Part shown: positions 43,280 to 51,098 of the stretch, in pieces
Numbering within the stretch: position 1 is the stretch's first letter
Layout: each line of letters starts with the position of its first letter
Assembly (NCBI GenBank): GCA_030038235.1
Contig: JASHPE010000171.1
Coordinates: forward strand, 1 to 58,249
Length of the DNA stretch: 58,249 nt
Direction: 5' to 3'
Source of the DNA: Terriglobia bacterium
GTDB taxonomy: Bacteria > Acidobacteriota > Terriglobia > UBA7540
Notes under the pieces: generated by a model
The model's database searches: none
The model's input: only the letters and a program-made list of their open reading frames with translations
Told to the model about the DNA's origin: nothing
Translations under genes and position numbers: made by a program

Positions 43280-43290
43280 CGAGAACACCG

Positions 43291-44580
43291 ATGTCATCAG
43301 AACACCATTTCTACGATCATGCCCTCGAGACCGCCGGACGCGATGAACGGCTGCGCTTGCAGGACGAGAAGCTACGCCGCCTGGCGAGCGTAATCGCGGG
43401 CAATCCGTTCTATCGCCAGAAAATCGCCCTCAACGGATTCAATCTGGCCGGGCGCGGCCTGGCGGATCTCGCCAGGATCCCATTCACCACGAAGGCGGAT
43501 CTCGCGGAGGAGCAGCGAGCTTTTCCGCCGTTCGGCCGGCTGCTCACCTACCCCCCATCGCGCTACCCCTACGTCCATCAGACCTCGGGCACCGGCGGCA
43601 ATCCTTTGATGTGGCTCGACACCGCCGACGACTGGGAGACCTGGGTGCGATGCTGGGGCTACGTCTATCGCGCCGCCGGCCTCAGGGAACGCGACGTGGC
43701 ATTCTTCGCCTTCTCGTTTGGACCCTACGTCAGCCACTGGGCCGCGCTCGATGGCGCGCGACGGCTGGGCGTGCGCTGCCTGCCGGGTGGCGGCATGAGT
43801 TCGCTGCAGCGCGTTCAAGCAATTCTGAATCAGAACGCGACGGTCGTGCTCTCGACGCCGACTTACGCGCTCCGTCTCGCGGAGGTTGCGCGTGAGAACG
43901 GTCTCGATCTTGTGTCGAGCGCCGTGCGCGTCGCCATTCATGCGGGCGAACCGGGGGCGAGCGTGCCGCATGTGCGAAGCTGCATCGAAGAAGCCTGGGG
44001 AGCGTCCTGCTTCGATCACGCGGGCGCCACCGAACTTGGCGCCTGGGGATTTGAATGCGAAGCGCACCCCGGAGCCATCCATCTGAATGAGGCCGAGTTC
44101 ATCTTCGAGGTCATCGACCATGCGACCGGCGCTCCGTCTCCACCCGGAGAGCCCGGCGAACTGGTCGCCACGGCGCTCGGCCGGGCGGGCATGCCGGCGG
44201 TGCGCTATCGCACGGGCGACATCGTGCTCGTCGACCGCGAACCCTGCCCGTGTGGACGCACGTTTGCATTGGCGCGCGGCGGCGTTCTGGGCCGCGCGGA
44301 CGACATGCTCATCGTGCGCGGCGTGAACGTCTACCCCGCGGCGGTCGACGATCTGGTGCGCAGTCATATTGGCGCGGCGGAGTACGAGCTGGAAATCCGA
44401 AGGGTGGGAGGGCTCGACGAACTGCTGCTGAACATCGAAGCGCCGGACGCGGCCACGCTCGATCAGGTGGCACGGACTATCCATCAGCGCTTGAACATCC
44501 GCGTCGGCGTGCGGCAAGTGCCTGCCGGCAGTTTGCCGCGCTATGAACTCAAGGCGCGCCGCTACAAGCGTGTGGAGTAA
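43291..44580 (+). CDS. PaaK-type AMP-dependent ligase (phenylacetate-CoA ligase family)
   Basis: The 429-residue protein has the PaaK features: HQTSGTGGNPLMWLDTADDW (phosphate loop TSGTGG), a central FDHAGATELGAWGFECEAHP, VRYRTGDIVLVDREPCPCGR, and the C-terminal GRADDMLIVRGVNVYPAAVD. Such enzymes activate aromatic or other acids as acyl-AMP and usually pass them to CoA. The substrate is unknown. It follows the dehydrogenase by ~105 bp of repeat DNA; a membrane protein gene follows it by 8 bp. No other phenylacetate genes are nearby. Confidence 0.88.
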   Translation: MSSEHHFYDHALETAGRDERLRLQDEKLRRLASVIAGNPFYRQKIALNGFNLAGRGLADLARIPFTTKADLAEEQRAFPPFGRLLTYPPSRYPYVHQTSGTGGNPLMWLDTADDWETWVRCWGYVYRAAGLRERDVAFFAFSFGPYVSHWAALDGARRLGVRCLPGGGMSSLQRVQAILNQNATVVLSTPTYALRLAEVARENGLDLVSSAVRVAIHAGEPGASVPHVRSCIEEAWGASCFDHAGATELGAWGFECEAHPGAIHLNEAEFIFEVIDHATGAPSPPGEPGELVATALGRAGMPAVRYRTGDIVLVDREPCPCGRTFALARGGVLGRADDMLIVRGVNVYPAAVDDLVRSHIGAAEYELEIRRVGGLDELLLNIEAPDAATLDQVARTIHQRLNIRVGVRQVPAGSLPRYELKARRYKRVE

Positions 44581-44588
44581 ACAAGACC

Positions 44589-45245
44589 ATGCCCGACGAG
44601 ACTCGTCAGTCCGCGCTTGCGCGTGAGCCTGCGAGCGCACGGGCGCGCCGCCTCGCGCTTGCGGTCCTGTTCAGCGCGATTCTGCTGATTCCCCGTCTGC
44701 GCCGTCTGCGCCGCCGCCCCAAGGCATGGCTTGTGGTTCGCATCATCGCCGGCGCTGCAGGCGCCGCGCTGATCTGGAGATTCGCTCGATCGAACCACGG
44801 TCCCGCTTCCCTCATTGTTGGCGTCTTTCTGGCCGCGTTCGCGGCGCTCGCCCGGGCGCGTCCTGAGAAGAAGACCGTCGATGACGTGGCGCGCGAGTTG
44901 GGCGCCCTGGTCGTCGTCAATGGCGGAGACTTTTCAGGCGCCGGCAACGCGCATCGCGGCGTGAGCATCGTGGTCGCTCCGGAACGCCTGGTGGTGTTGA
45001 CGCACGCCTTCGAAAAGCTGGCTGAGATTCCCGTCGCCGCCACGCGCCAGATCTCCACCGGGCCCGCTGGGGCGAACGGCCACCGCAGCAACGACGTCTG
45101 GGAACTCCGGATCGACTGGGGATCCGGCGGGCGCGAAACGGCGAGCTTTCGATTTCGGGGAACCTTTGCCGAACATCTCGCGCGCGTGGCCGGCCAGACC
45201 ATCACCAGCGTCTGGAAGAAACGTCTGCCGGTCATTCGAACTTAG
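44589..45245 (+). CDS. membrane-anchored protein of unknown function
   Basis: A 218-residue protein with two hydrophobic stretches near its N-terminus (about 24-34 and 47-62; GPASLIVGVFLAAFAALARA also hydrophobic) and a C-terminal domain of ~110 residues (VDDVARELGALVVVNGGDF, VAPERLVVLTHAFEKLAEIP, ASFRFRGTFAEHLARVAGQT). No recognised motif. The ATG comes 8 bp after the ligase stop with no Shine-Dalgarno sequence, suggesting coupling. Confidence 0.6.
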   Translation: MPDETRQSALAREPASARARRLALAVLFSAILLIPRLRRLRRRPKAWLVVRIIAGAAGAALIWRFARSNHGPASLIVGVFLAAFAALARARPEKKTVDDVARELGALVVVNGGDFSGAGNAHRGVSIVVAPERLVVLTHAFEKLAEIPVAATRQISTGPAGANGHRSNDVWELRIDWGSGGRETASFRFRGTFAEHLARVAGQTITSVWKKRLPVIRT

Positions 45246-45301
45246 TTTATGTTGGCGAATCACGTCATCTTTCGAAGCACGCCAGGCTGCCACCCGTCTA
45301 A

Positions 45302-45508
45302 ATCGAGCTCCGCTGGACCGAGGAAGCCGTCGCTGGCCTGGAACGGATCGCGGATTACTTGTTTCAGAACCCGCCCGGCGCGGAGGAGTTGGTGCAGGCG
45401 ATCTATAAGCTCTTGCTTTCGCCGCTGCCGTACATCGCGATCCACCGAGTTCGCGGCGATTTCATCTACGTCGTGCGTATCCTGCATAGCGCACAAAAGT
45501 GGCCTTAA
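45302..45508 (+). pseudogene. ParE-type toxin remnant with internal deletion and no start codon
   Basis: Translation from 45302 gives IELRWTEEAVAGLERIADYL, FQNPPGAEELVQAIYKLLLS, PLPYIAIHRVRGDFIYVVRI, LHSAQKWP and a TAA. This is a ParE toxin, but the ~25 residues normally between QAIYKL and LSPLPYI (holding R-P-G-R-x-x-G-T-R-E-L) are missing. A TAA stands immediately upstream in the same frame (45299-45301) and no start codon remains. At 68 residues against ~95 for the family, it is inactive. No antitoxin gene is visible beside it. Confidence 0.82.
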
Positions 45509-46259
45509 AAGTGCGGCGCCGGCTGTCGCCTGGAGCGCCGATAAGCCGCACCTGGCAGTCGCAGTCGCCAACCTACTGCGCTTAATGCGGTTTAGCGGAC
45601 CGCAGGCTAGCTACTCCTGCCTGTCGCCGGCCGCACTTCCTACAATGTAGCCTACAATCAGGGCCTCGAAATAGTTCTTGACACCCGCGGCGACGTATGC
45701 TAACCTGACGGTTCAGTATGGTGTTACCAGACTACCGATTTTTCTAATGGGGCCCGGGGGGGCGTGCCATGTTCGTGCACGCGCGCCCGTCAATCCCGCT
45801 TAATCCTGCCACCACCCTCAACTGCTGGTGCGCGCGGCTTTGCCGCCTGCCTCACGGAAAGCGACCGGCTTCCCGGCCGGGCCGGGGTCTCCACTGGAAA
45901 GCGAACCCGAGCGAACCCGACACAATTAACCCCTGTGTTATCAGAAAGATGGCCTCAAATTGGCAAGAGCGAACCCGACGCCATTATCTCCATTACTTTC
46001 TGCAAGTTAGCGCCAAAAATGGGCCGATTTTGGCACTTTCGTATGGGTCAGTGCTTTTTCCTAACGCATTCACGCAAAACTGCCGCTCTGAAAATCGGTC
46101 GGCCTGCGACTCCGAGTCTGGCGCCCAACGAACGTCAGAGGCGCTATGGGTGCTAACGATTCAGGAATGTGGTCGGAACCAACCTGGAATGTGCTTTGTT
46201 TTCAATGGTATGACCAAAACTTTTCGGCTCCGGTATTGTGCAACACGCAAGGAGTGAAC
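45509..46259. other. 751-bp gap without a credible gene
   Basis: It contains a TTGACA (45678-45683) with TAACCT 17 bp later, AGCGAACCCGA words at 45900, 45910 and 45968, and the third copy of the ATTCCGACCAC repeat (inverted, 46163-46200). The long frames across it are spurious. Confidence 0.6.
46163..46200 (-). repeat. inverted third copy of the ATTCCGACCAC dispersed repeat
   Basis: Read on the minus strand it gives GCACATTCCAGGTTGGTTCC then GACCACATTC, matching copies at 9277-9320 and 9402-9445. It lies 60 bp upstream of the GH19 gene. Confidence 0.75.
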
Positions 46260-46793
46260 ATGCTAGTCAAAAGTATCGATGAAATCGTCGCGGCCTACCC
46301 TTGGCCGCCGCTCACGCACGAGGCGAATTTCCGCCAACTTCTGACCTTCATCGCGGCGGATAACAATATTCAGGACCAGCGATGGGTGGCGTACCTGCTC
46401 GCGACCGTGAGGCACGAGACGGGATTCACCTACGCGCCCGTCGAGGAGATCGGCCGCGGCGCGGGACGCCCTTATGGGGTGCCTCACCCGCACACCGGCC
46501 AGACATATTATGGCCGCGGACACGTCCAGATCACTTGGCTGGGCAATTACCGGAAATTCGGCGATCGGCTGGGCATCGACCTGGTCAACCGGCCCCAGCT
46601 CGCGCTCGACCCTGCGACCAGCTACCAGATCGCTTCTCTGGGTATGACGCAAGGCATATTCACGGGCGTGGGCTTGCCGCGATTCATCCATGACGGCATC
46701 GCGGATTACCTGAACGCCCGGAAGATCATCAACGGGCTCGACCAGGCCGAGGTCATCGCGGGTTACGCGCAGCAATTCGCCGCCATTCTGTAG
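46260..46793 (+). CDS. GH19-type chitinase/lysozyme-like protein
   Basis: The 177-residue product has the GH19 fold signature in short (phage-endolysin) form: YLLATVRHETGFTYAPVEEI (with Glu in HETGF), GRPYG, YYGRGHVQITWLGNYRKFGD and LALDPATSYQIASLGM. GH19 lysozymes/chitinases cleave peptidoglycan or chitin with two Glu residues. The ATG at 46260 is preceded by AAGGAGTGAAC. No signal peptide is evident, so it may be a cytoplasmic phage-like endolysin or exported by another route. No holin or phage gene is adjacent. Its TAG stop lies in a palindromic element. Confidence 0.82.
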   Translation: MLVKSIDEIVAAYPWPPLTHEANFRQLLTFIAADNNIQDQRWVAYLLATVRHETGFTYAPVEEIGRGAGRPYGVPHPHTGQTYYGRGHVQITWLGNYRKFGDRLGIDLVNRPQLALDPATSYQIASLGMTQGIFTGVGLPRFIHDGIADYLNARKIINGLDQAEVIAGYAQQFAAIL

Positions 46794-46815
46794 CGCCGGT
46801 GTCTTCGCCGGCGCT
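46789..46815. repeat. half copy of the GCCGGTG palindromic element at the GH19 stop
   Basis: CTGTAGCGCCGGTGTC and GCCGGCGC match the left end of copies A and B (12698-12767, 21492-21562). Its TAG is the stop codon of the GH19 gene. Confidence 0.75.
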
Positions 46816-46850
46816 CGGTCTTGCAGCCGGCGTCCGATAAGTGCACTAGG

Positions 46851-47819
46851 CTACTCCGCGATGAGCAGGCTCTCGGCAAACGGCCACTCGCGATCGATCC
46901 ACTGGGCATCGCAGCGAAAGCCCGATTGTGCGGCCATGAAATCAACCTCGGTCGCAGCATACTTGTGGCTGCTCTCGGTCCAGATCGTTTCGTCCTTTGC
47001 CAGCTCGACGGAGATTCCGGCGCGCGGAATCTCGACCGTCTGGCGCTCGATGGAACGCAGATGCATCTCCACGCTGCGCGCCTCGGGATTAAAGCGGGCG
47101 CTGTGCGCAAAGCGTCGCAGATTGAAGCCCGCCTCGAGTTCGCGATTGACCCGGGCAAGCAGATTGAGATTGAAGGCAGCGGTCACGCCCAGAGGATCGT
47201 CATAGGCGTCGAGCAGTTGTGGAACGGGTTTTTCGAGATCGGTGCCGAGCAACAGGGAGTCGCCGGAAGCGAGAATACGCCGCACTTCCTGCAGGAACTT
47301 CACGCCCTGCGGACGGTCGAAGTTGCCGATGGTGCTTCCCAGGAACAGAACCATCAGGTGCGCACCCGGTTGGCGGCGCGCGGCCGCTTCGAGCAGGCCA
47401 TCGAGGTATTCGCGCTCGAGGCCCACAAGGCTCACCGAGTCCATCCGGCCCAGCTCGCGCTCGACTTCGGCCAGCGCGGCCGGCGAAATTTCGATCGGAT
47501 AATAGAACGTGCGCTGCGGTCCCGAGAGCGCTTCCAGAATCCAGCGAGTCTTCTTGCCGCTGCCGCTTCCCAACTCGGCCACGGCGACCGGCCGCGGCGC
47601 TCGGGCCACGATCTCCCTGGCGTGGCGCCGCAGAAGGCGCTCGTCAGCGCGCGTAAGGCCGTATTCCGGCAGCTCGCTGATCACCTCGAAGAGCGTCGAA
47701 CCGACGCGGTCGTAGAGATACTTGGAGGGCAGCTCTTTCTGGCTTGGTTTCGTCAGCCCGGCGCGGACGTCGGCCGCGAATTCCGTCAGTTGTCCCGCGG
47801 TGATGGCATGAGTGATCAT
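46851..47819 (-). CDS. egtD: L-histidine N(alpha)-trimethyltransferase of ergothioneine synthesis
   Basis: EgtD uses three SAM molecules to make hercynine from histidine. The 322 residues start MITHAITAGQLTEFAADVRA, with KYLYDRVGSTLFEVISELPE, motif I VAVAELGSGSGKKTRWILEA (82-95), LFLGSTIGNFDRPQG, LGTDLEKPV and the C-terminal FNPEARSVEMHLRSIERQTV. All are typical of EgtD. A CGGAGCGCTCC site precedes the ATG. It lies 18 bp downstream of egtB in an operon. Confidence 0.95.
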   Translation of the reverse strand: MITHAITAGQLTEFAADVRAGLTKPSQKELPSKYLYDRVGSTLFEVISELPEYGLTRADERLLRRHAREIVARAPRPVAVAELGSGSGKKTRWILEALSGPQRTFYYPIEISPAALAEVERELGRMDSVSLVGLEREYLDGLLEAAARRQPGAHLMVLFLGSTIGNFDRPQGVKFLQEVRRILASGDSLLLGTDLEKPVPQLLDAYDDPLGVTAAFNLNLLARVNRELEAGFNLRRFAHSARFNPEARSVEMHLRSIERQTVEIPRAGISVELAKDETIWTESSHKYAATEVDFMAAQSGFRCDAQWIDREWPFAESLLIAE

Positions 47820-47837
47820 GGAGCGCTCCGGGCGCGG

Positions 47838-49151
47838 TCAGTTGCTGGCGCAGCGAAACCCCGCGTAGACGTAGGGATAATGTGGCTGGAACCAATTTCG
47901 GAAGGATCGGCGCAGCATGCAGGCTGCAGTGCGCGGCGAGCCGCCCTTCATCACATAGTGCTGTCCATCGAAAAAGTTGGCCGAGTAACCGGGATAAAAG
48001 GGGAAGGGCTCGAACCCGGGAAAAGGCTCAAACACGGTAGCGGTCCATTCCCAGCCGTTACCGAGCAGATCTTCGGCGCCGAAAGCGCTGCGGCCCTCGG
48101 GAAAAGCATTGACGCACGCCGGGTCCCAACTGCGGAAGTCGAAGTTTCCGTAACTCGGGGCCTGCGGAGCTTTCGATCCCCACGGATAGGGCCGCTCCTT
48201 GCCGCGCGGCGTGCCATAAGCCGTGCGATGCCACTGCGCCTCGGTGGGCAGCGCTTTGCCCGCCCAGCGCGCATAGGCGTTCGCCTCGGCATGACTCACG
48301 TAGACGGGCCAGTCGAGCGGCAGCTCGATTTCGGCGAACATCGTGCGCAGGCGCCAGCGGCCGTCCGCCCGCAGCCAGAATCCCGGGTGGGTGACGTTAT
48401 GCTCCGTTCGCCAGCTCCAGCCGGGATCTGTCCAGAAGGCGCGCTCTTCATAGCCTCCCGAATCCATAAATCTCAAGAACTCCCGATTGCTGACCTTGTA
48501 GCGATCGATTGCAAACGCCGGAACGTCCACCGCGTTTTCCTCGAATTCGTTGTCCCAACCGAAGTGCCCATTGTCCCGCGGGATTCCAAGCGTGGCGGCG
48601 CCAGCGGGAATCTCGACCATGCCGGGCGCCACCGGCGCGGTATGGGACCGCAGGACCGATGGCGGATTGGCTTTCCGCTCGAGCGGAAGTTGGTGCAGCA
48701 TGTAGGCGAGCGTCTCCGCATGCATCAGCCGATGCTCGATAGCCACATTCAGCAGCACTCTGCGATTCTCGCCCTCGTGGCCACGCCCCGGACCTGCGCT
48801 CTCGATTGCATGGTCGAGCGCCCGGCGGATCTGCTGGTTGTAGCCGCGTACCTCATCGATCGAGGGCCAGTCTGATGGCTGATCCGAAGGCAGCCCGCCG
48901 TCCACCGGATCGATGCCGAAAGCGAAAAGCCGGTCAAATCCAGGATCGAAGGCCTGCAATCCCATCGGCTCGCGAAGAAGGTTCCAATCGAAGGCCTCGA
49001 GATGGCCGAGGTAAAAAACGATGCGATGTCGTTCCGGAATCGGACGTTCGTATAAGGAGTCCGGCCGCACCAGGCCGAACAGCTTGTCGGTTTCCGTCCT
49101 GGCCCCGTTCAACCGGCTTCGCAGTTCAGTGTGCTTTTCAGTCGCGAGCAT
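47838..49151 (-). CDS. egtB: ergothioneine-synthesis sulfoxide synthase EgtB
   Basis: EgtB is an iron enzyme joining a thiol to hercynine with O2. The N-terminal DinB-like domain carries the three iron-binding His: H50 (YLGHLEAFDWNLL), H140 and H144 (HRLMHAETLAY). The C-terminal FGE-sulfatase domain has SNREFLRFMDSGGY, WPVYVSHAEANAYARWAGKA, LPTEAQWHRTAYG, GNGWEWTATVF and YAGFRCASN. 437 residues is normal. AAGGAGATGAAGC precedes the ATG. egtA and egtC are absent here. By comparison with acidobacterial EgtB this suggests cysteine, rather than gamma-glutamylcysteine, as the sulfur donor. Confidence 0.95.
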   Translation of the reverse strand: MLATEKHTELRSRLNGARTETDKLFGLVRPDSLYERPIPERHRIVFYLGHLEAFDWNLLREPMGLQAFDPGFDRLFAFGIDPVDGGLPSDQPSDWPSIDEVRGYNQQIRRALDHAIESAGPGRGHEGENRRVLLNVAIEHRLMHAETLAYMLHQLPLERKANPPSVLRSHTAPVAPGMVEIPAGAATLGIPRDNGHFGWDNEFEENAVDVPAFAIDRYKVSNREFLRFMDSGGYEERAFWTDPGWSWRTEHNVTHPGFWLRADGRWRLRTMFAEIELPLDWPVYVSHAEANAYARWAGKALPTEAQWHRTAYGTPRGKERPYPWGSKAPQAPSYGNFDFRSWDPACVNAFPEGRSAFGAEDLLGNGWEWTATVFEPFPGFEPFPFYPGYSANFFDGQHYVMKGGSPRTAACMLRRSFRNWFQPHYPYVYAGFRCASN

Positions 49152-49313
49152 GCTTCATCTCCTTCGCAGGTCTGATCGGAGCACCGCTCGTGGTGGCATT
49201 TTCCCCGCCGGGAGTTCTTGGAGCACGCCAACACCGCAGATGATTGGATGCCCGGCGCATCACTTTGAGTGCGCTTCAGAGTACGTCAACCTGTGGGAAG
49301 CGCAACTCCCGAT

Positions 49314-49338
49314 GTACGGGCGGCCCTTGTGGCCGCCC
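49314..49338. repeat. 25-bp fragment of the 122-bp MITE-like element
   Basis: GTACGGGCGGCCC-TTGTGGCCGCCC matches the left inner part of the elements at 28264 and 35920. The terminal inverted repeats are absent. It sits just before a decayed gene. Confidence 0.65.
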
Positions 49339-49351
49339 TGGAGCTATGCCA

Positions 49352-49537
49352 TATGAGCGAGGTGCTTTTACGGGTGCGGTCACCCGTGCGACCGGACCGG
49401 CTGGAGTTGGCCCAGCAAGGCACCCTGTTTCTAGACGAAGCGGGTGAGATGCCCCTGGAACTCCAACCGAAGCTCCTTCGTGTTCTACAGGAGCGGGATT
49501 TCGAGCGCTTGGGGAGTTTTCGGTGCCGAGCCCTGCC
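49352..49537 (+). pseudogene. frameshifted fragment of a sigma-54-dependent activator
   Basis: One frame reads [15 protein letters not shown] (family: EKGAFTGA). The next frame continues [40 protein letters not shown] and S. These are consecutive pieces of the AAA+ sigma-54 interaction domain, including the GAFTGA loop. A single-base shift near 49396 separates them. Everything before GAFTGA and after ERLGS is missing. So a response-regulator gene has decayed here; the DNA around it (624-bp gap 49152-49775) holds no other gene. Confidence 0.82.
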
Positions 49538-49775
49538 CGACCAACTCGAGGACGGCGCCAGCACGTTGATCACTCCTCCGCAGGATGCCAACCTTTTTGT
49601 AATTGCCAGCCTATTAGCACTCGGGCGCCACCACAGGAATCGCGCGCCAGAGCTAAGCCGTTCAGTCGGAAATGCATCAGCGGTCCGCCATTAAGGAACG
49701 CAACTTGCCCCGAGACCGCGACGATGAGCCGGAGCGATCCGCGGATAGGTTGTGGTCGCAAGGAGGGAGATGCGC

Positions 49776-51086
49776 ATGAACGCTACTGACAGTACAGGCC
49801 CCACGAAGTCGCCGCTCCTCGAATCGCCCACACCTGCGCGTGACGAGGGAGGCGGCGCGCAGGGGCCTGGAATGACACAAGCGCAAGTGTCGTCTACGGC
49901 AACGGCCACGACTTCCGGTCAGACGGGGCCCGCCCAGGTTCAGCACTCCTCCTCCTCGGAACGAGCTAAATCGAGATGGCTAGGGTACGTCACTCCGTTG
50001 GTGGTCCTACTGCTCGCAGCGGTCGTGCTTTTGACCGTCACGCGCAACTGGAATGCGTGGGAGGGCGGCCGGATCAACCAGGTCACAGACGACGCTTACA
50101 TCAGAGGAGACATTACGCCGCTCGGCACGAAGGTTGCCGGTATCGTTCGTGAGGTGGCAGTTTCCGATTATCAACAAGTACACAAGGGGGACACCCTCAT
50201 AGAGCTCGAAGCCGACGATTACAAGGCCCAGGTCGCGCAAGCGAACGCCGCGGTCGCCGCCGCAAGAGCCGCCATCGACGACAACCGCCGGCAGCGCGAA
50301 GTTGAGGATTCTCGCATAGCGCGTGCGCTCGCCGGAGTTGACGAGTCGAACGCTCAGATCGCAGGCGCCGGGGACGCGATTGCGGCGGTACAGGCCGATG
50401 TCGTGCGCACCCAGAAAGAGCGTAAACGACAGGAGGCTCTGCTGCAGTTGCAGTCGGCCACCCAACAACAAGTCGAACAGGCTGTCGCCGACGAGCAGCG
50501 ATTTGCGGCCCAGCTCGCAAATGGCCAGGCGGGTCTCACACAGGCAAAGGCCCTGTTGGCAAGCAATGAACTGGCAGTGGAGGCCGAGAAGCGCACCAAG
50601 GCGGTCCTGGAATCACAGGAGGCTCAGTTGACCGCCGATCTTCACGCCAAAGAAGATGCGCTGACGGTCGCCAGGGTGAACCTGGGATACACCACGATAA
50701 CGGCGCCTGATGACGGCATCGTGGGCGAAAGACAGGTGCGGCCGGGACAGTTGGTGTCTCCCGGCACCGAAGTGATCGCTTTCGTCAGCAAGATCAAGTG
50801 GGTGGAGGCAAACTATCGTGAAACCCAGCTTACCAACGTGAGGGTGGGCGACCCAGCCGAACTTCGCATCGACGAGTATCCCGGCCGGGTGATCGCCGGC
50901 AAAGTTATCGAGATCGCGCCGGCCAGCGGTTCTCAATTCGCCTTGCTGCCGCCCGACAATGCCACCGGCAATTTCACCAAAGTGGTGCAGCGAATCCCCG
51001 TGAAAATCGCGCTGGACGATTCGAGCCTTGCTGCCGCGTTGCGTCCGGGGCTTTCCGTCATGGCCACAGTTCGCACGAACCACTAA
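49776..51086 (+). CDS. membrane-fusion adaptor (EmrA/HlyD family)
   Basis: The 436-residue protein has a long Ser/Thr/Pro-rich N-terminus, one transmembrane helix (about 77-98, GYVTPLVVLLLAAVVLLTVT), a biotinyl-lipoyl-like domain (DDAYIRGDITPLGTKVAGIV), a long coiled-coil hairpin (about 165-300), then a second lipoyl half and beta-barrel (LGYTTITAPDDGIVGERQVR, VEANYRETQLTNVRVGDPAE). It links an inner-membrane pump to an outer-membrane channel. ATG 49776 follows AGGAGGGAGATGCGC; ATG 49770 is also in frame. The MFS pump gene follows by 12 bp. Confidence 0.9.
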   Translation: MNATDSTGPTKSPLLESPTPARDEGGGAQGPGMTQAQVSSTATATTSGQTGPAQVQHSSSSERAKSRWLGYVTPLVVLLLAAVVLLTVTRNWNAWEGGRINQVTDDAYIRGDITPLGTKVAGIVREVAVSDYQQVHKGDTLIELEADDYKAQVAQANAAVAAARAAIDDNRRQREVEDSRIARALAGVDESNAQIAGAGDAIAAVQADVVRTQKERKRQEALLQLQSATQQQVEQAVADEQRFAAQLANGQAGLTQAKALLASNELAVEAEKRTKAVLESQEAQLTADLHAKEDALTVARVNLGYTTITAPDDGIVGERQVRPGQLVSPGTEVIAFVSKIKWVEANYRETQLTNVRVGDPAELRIDEYPGRVIAGKVIEIAPASGSQFALLPPDNATGNFTKVVQRIPVKIALDDSSLAAALRPGLSVMATVRTNH

Positions 51087-51098
51087 GCGGAACTCGAT

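Noticed and set aside
45764..46257. Overlapping frames of 130 and 162 residues
   Set aside because: They run through dispersed repeats and lack ribosome-binding sites or family similarity.
46821..48875. 684-residue plus-strand frame
   Set aside because: Antisense to egtD and egtB; composition follows third-position GC of those genes.
49269..49694. 141-residue frame as an intact regulator
   Set aside because: It begins in repeat DNA and has only a middle piece of the AAA+ domain; the GAFTGA part is in another frame.
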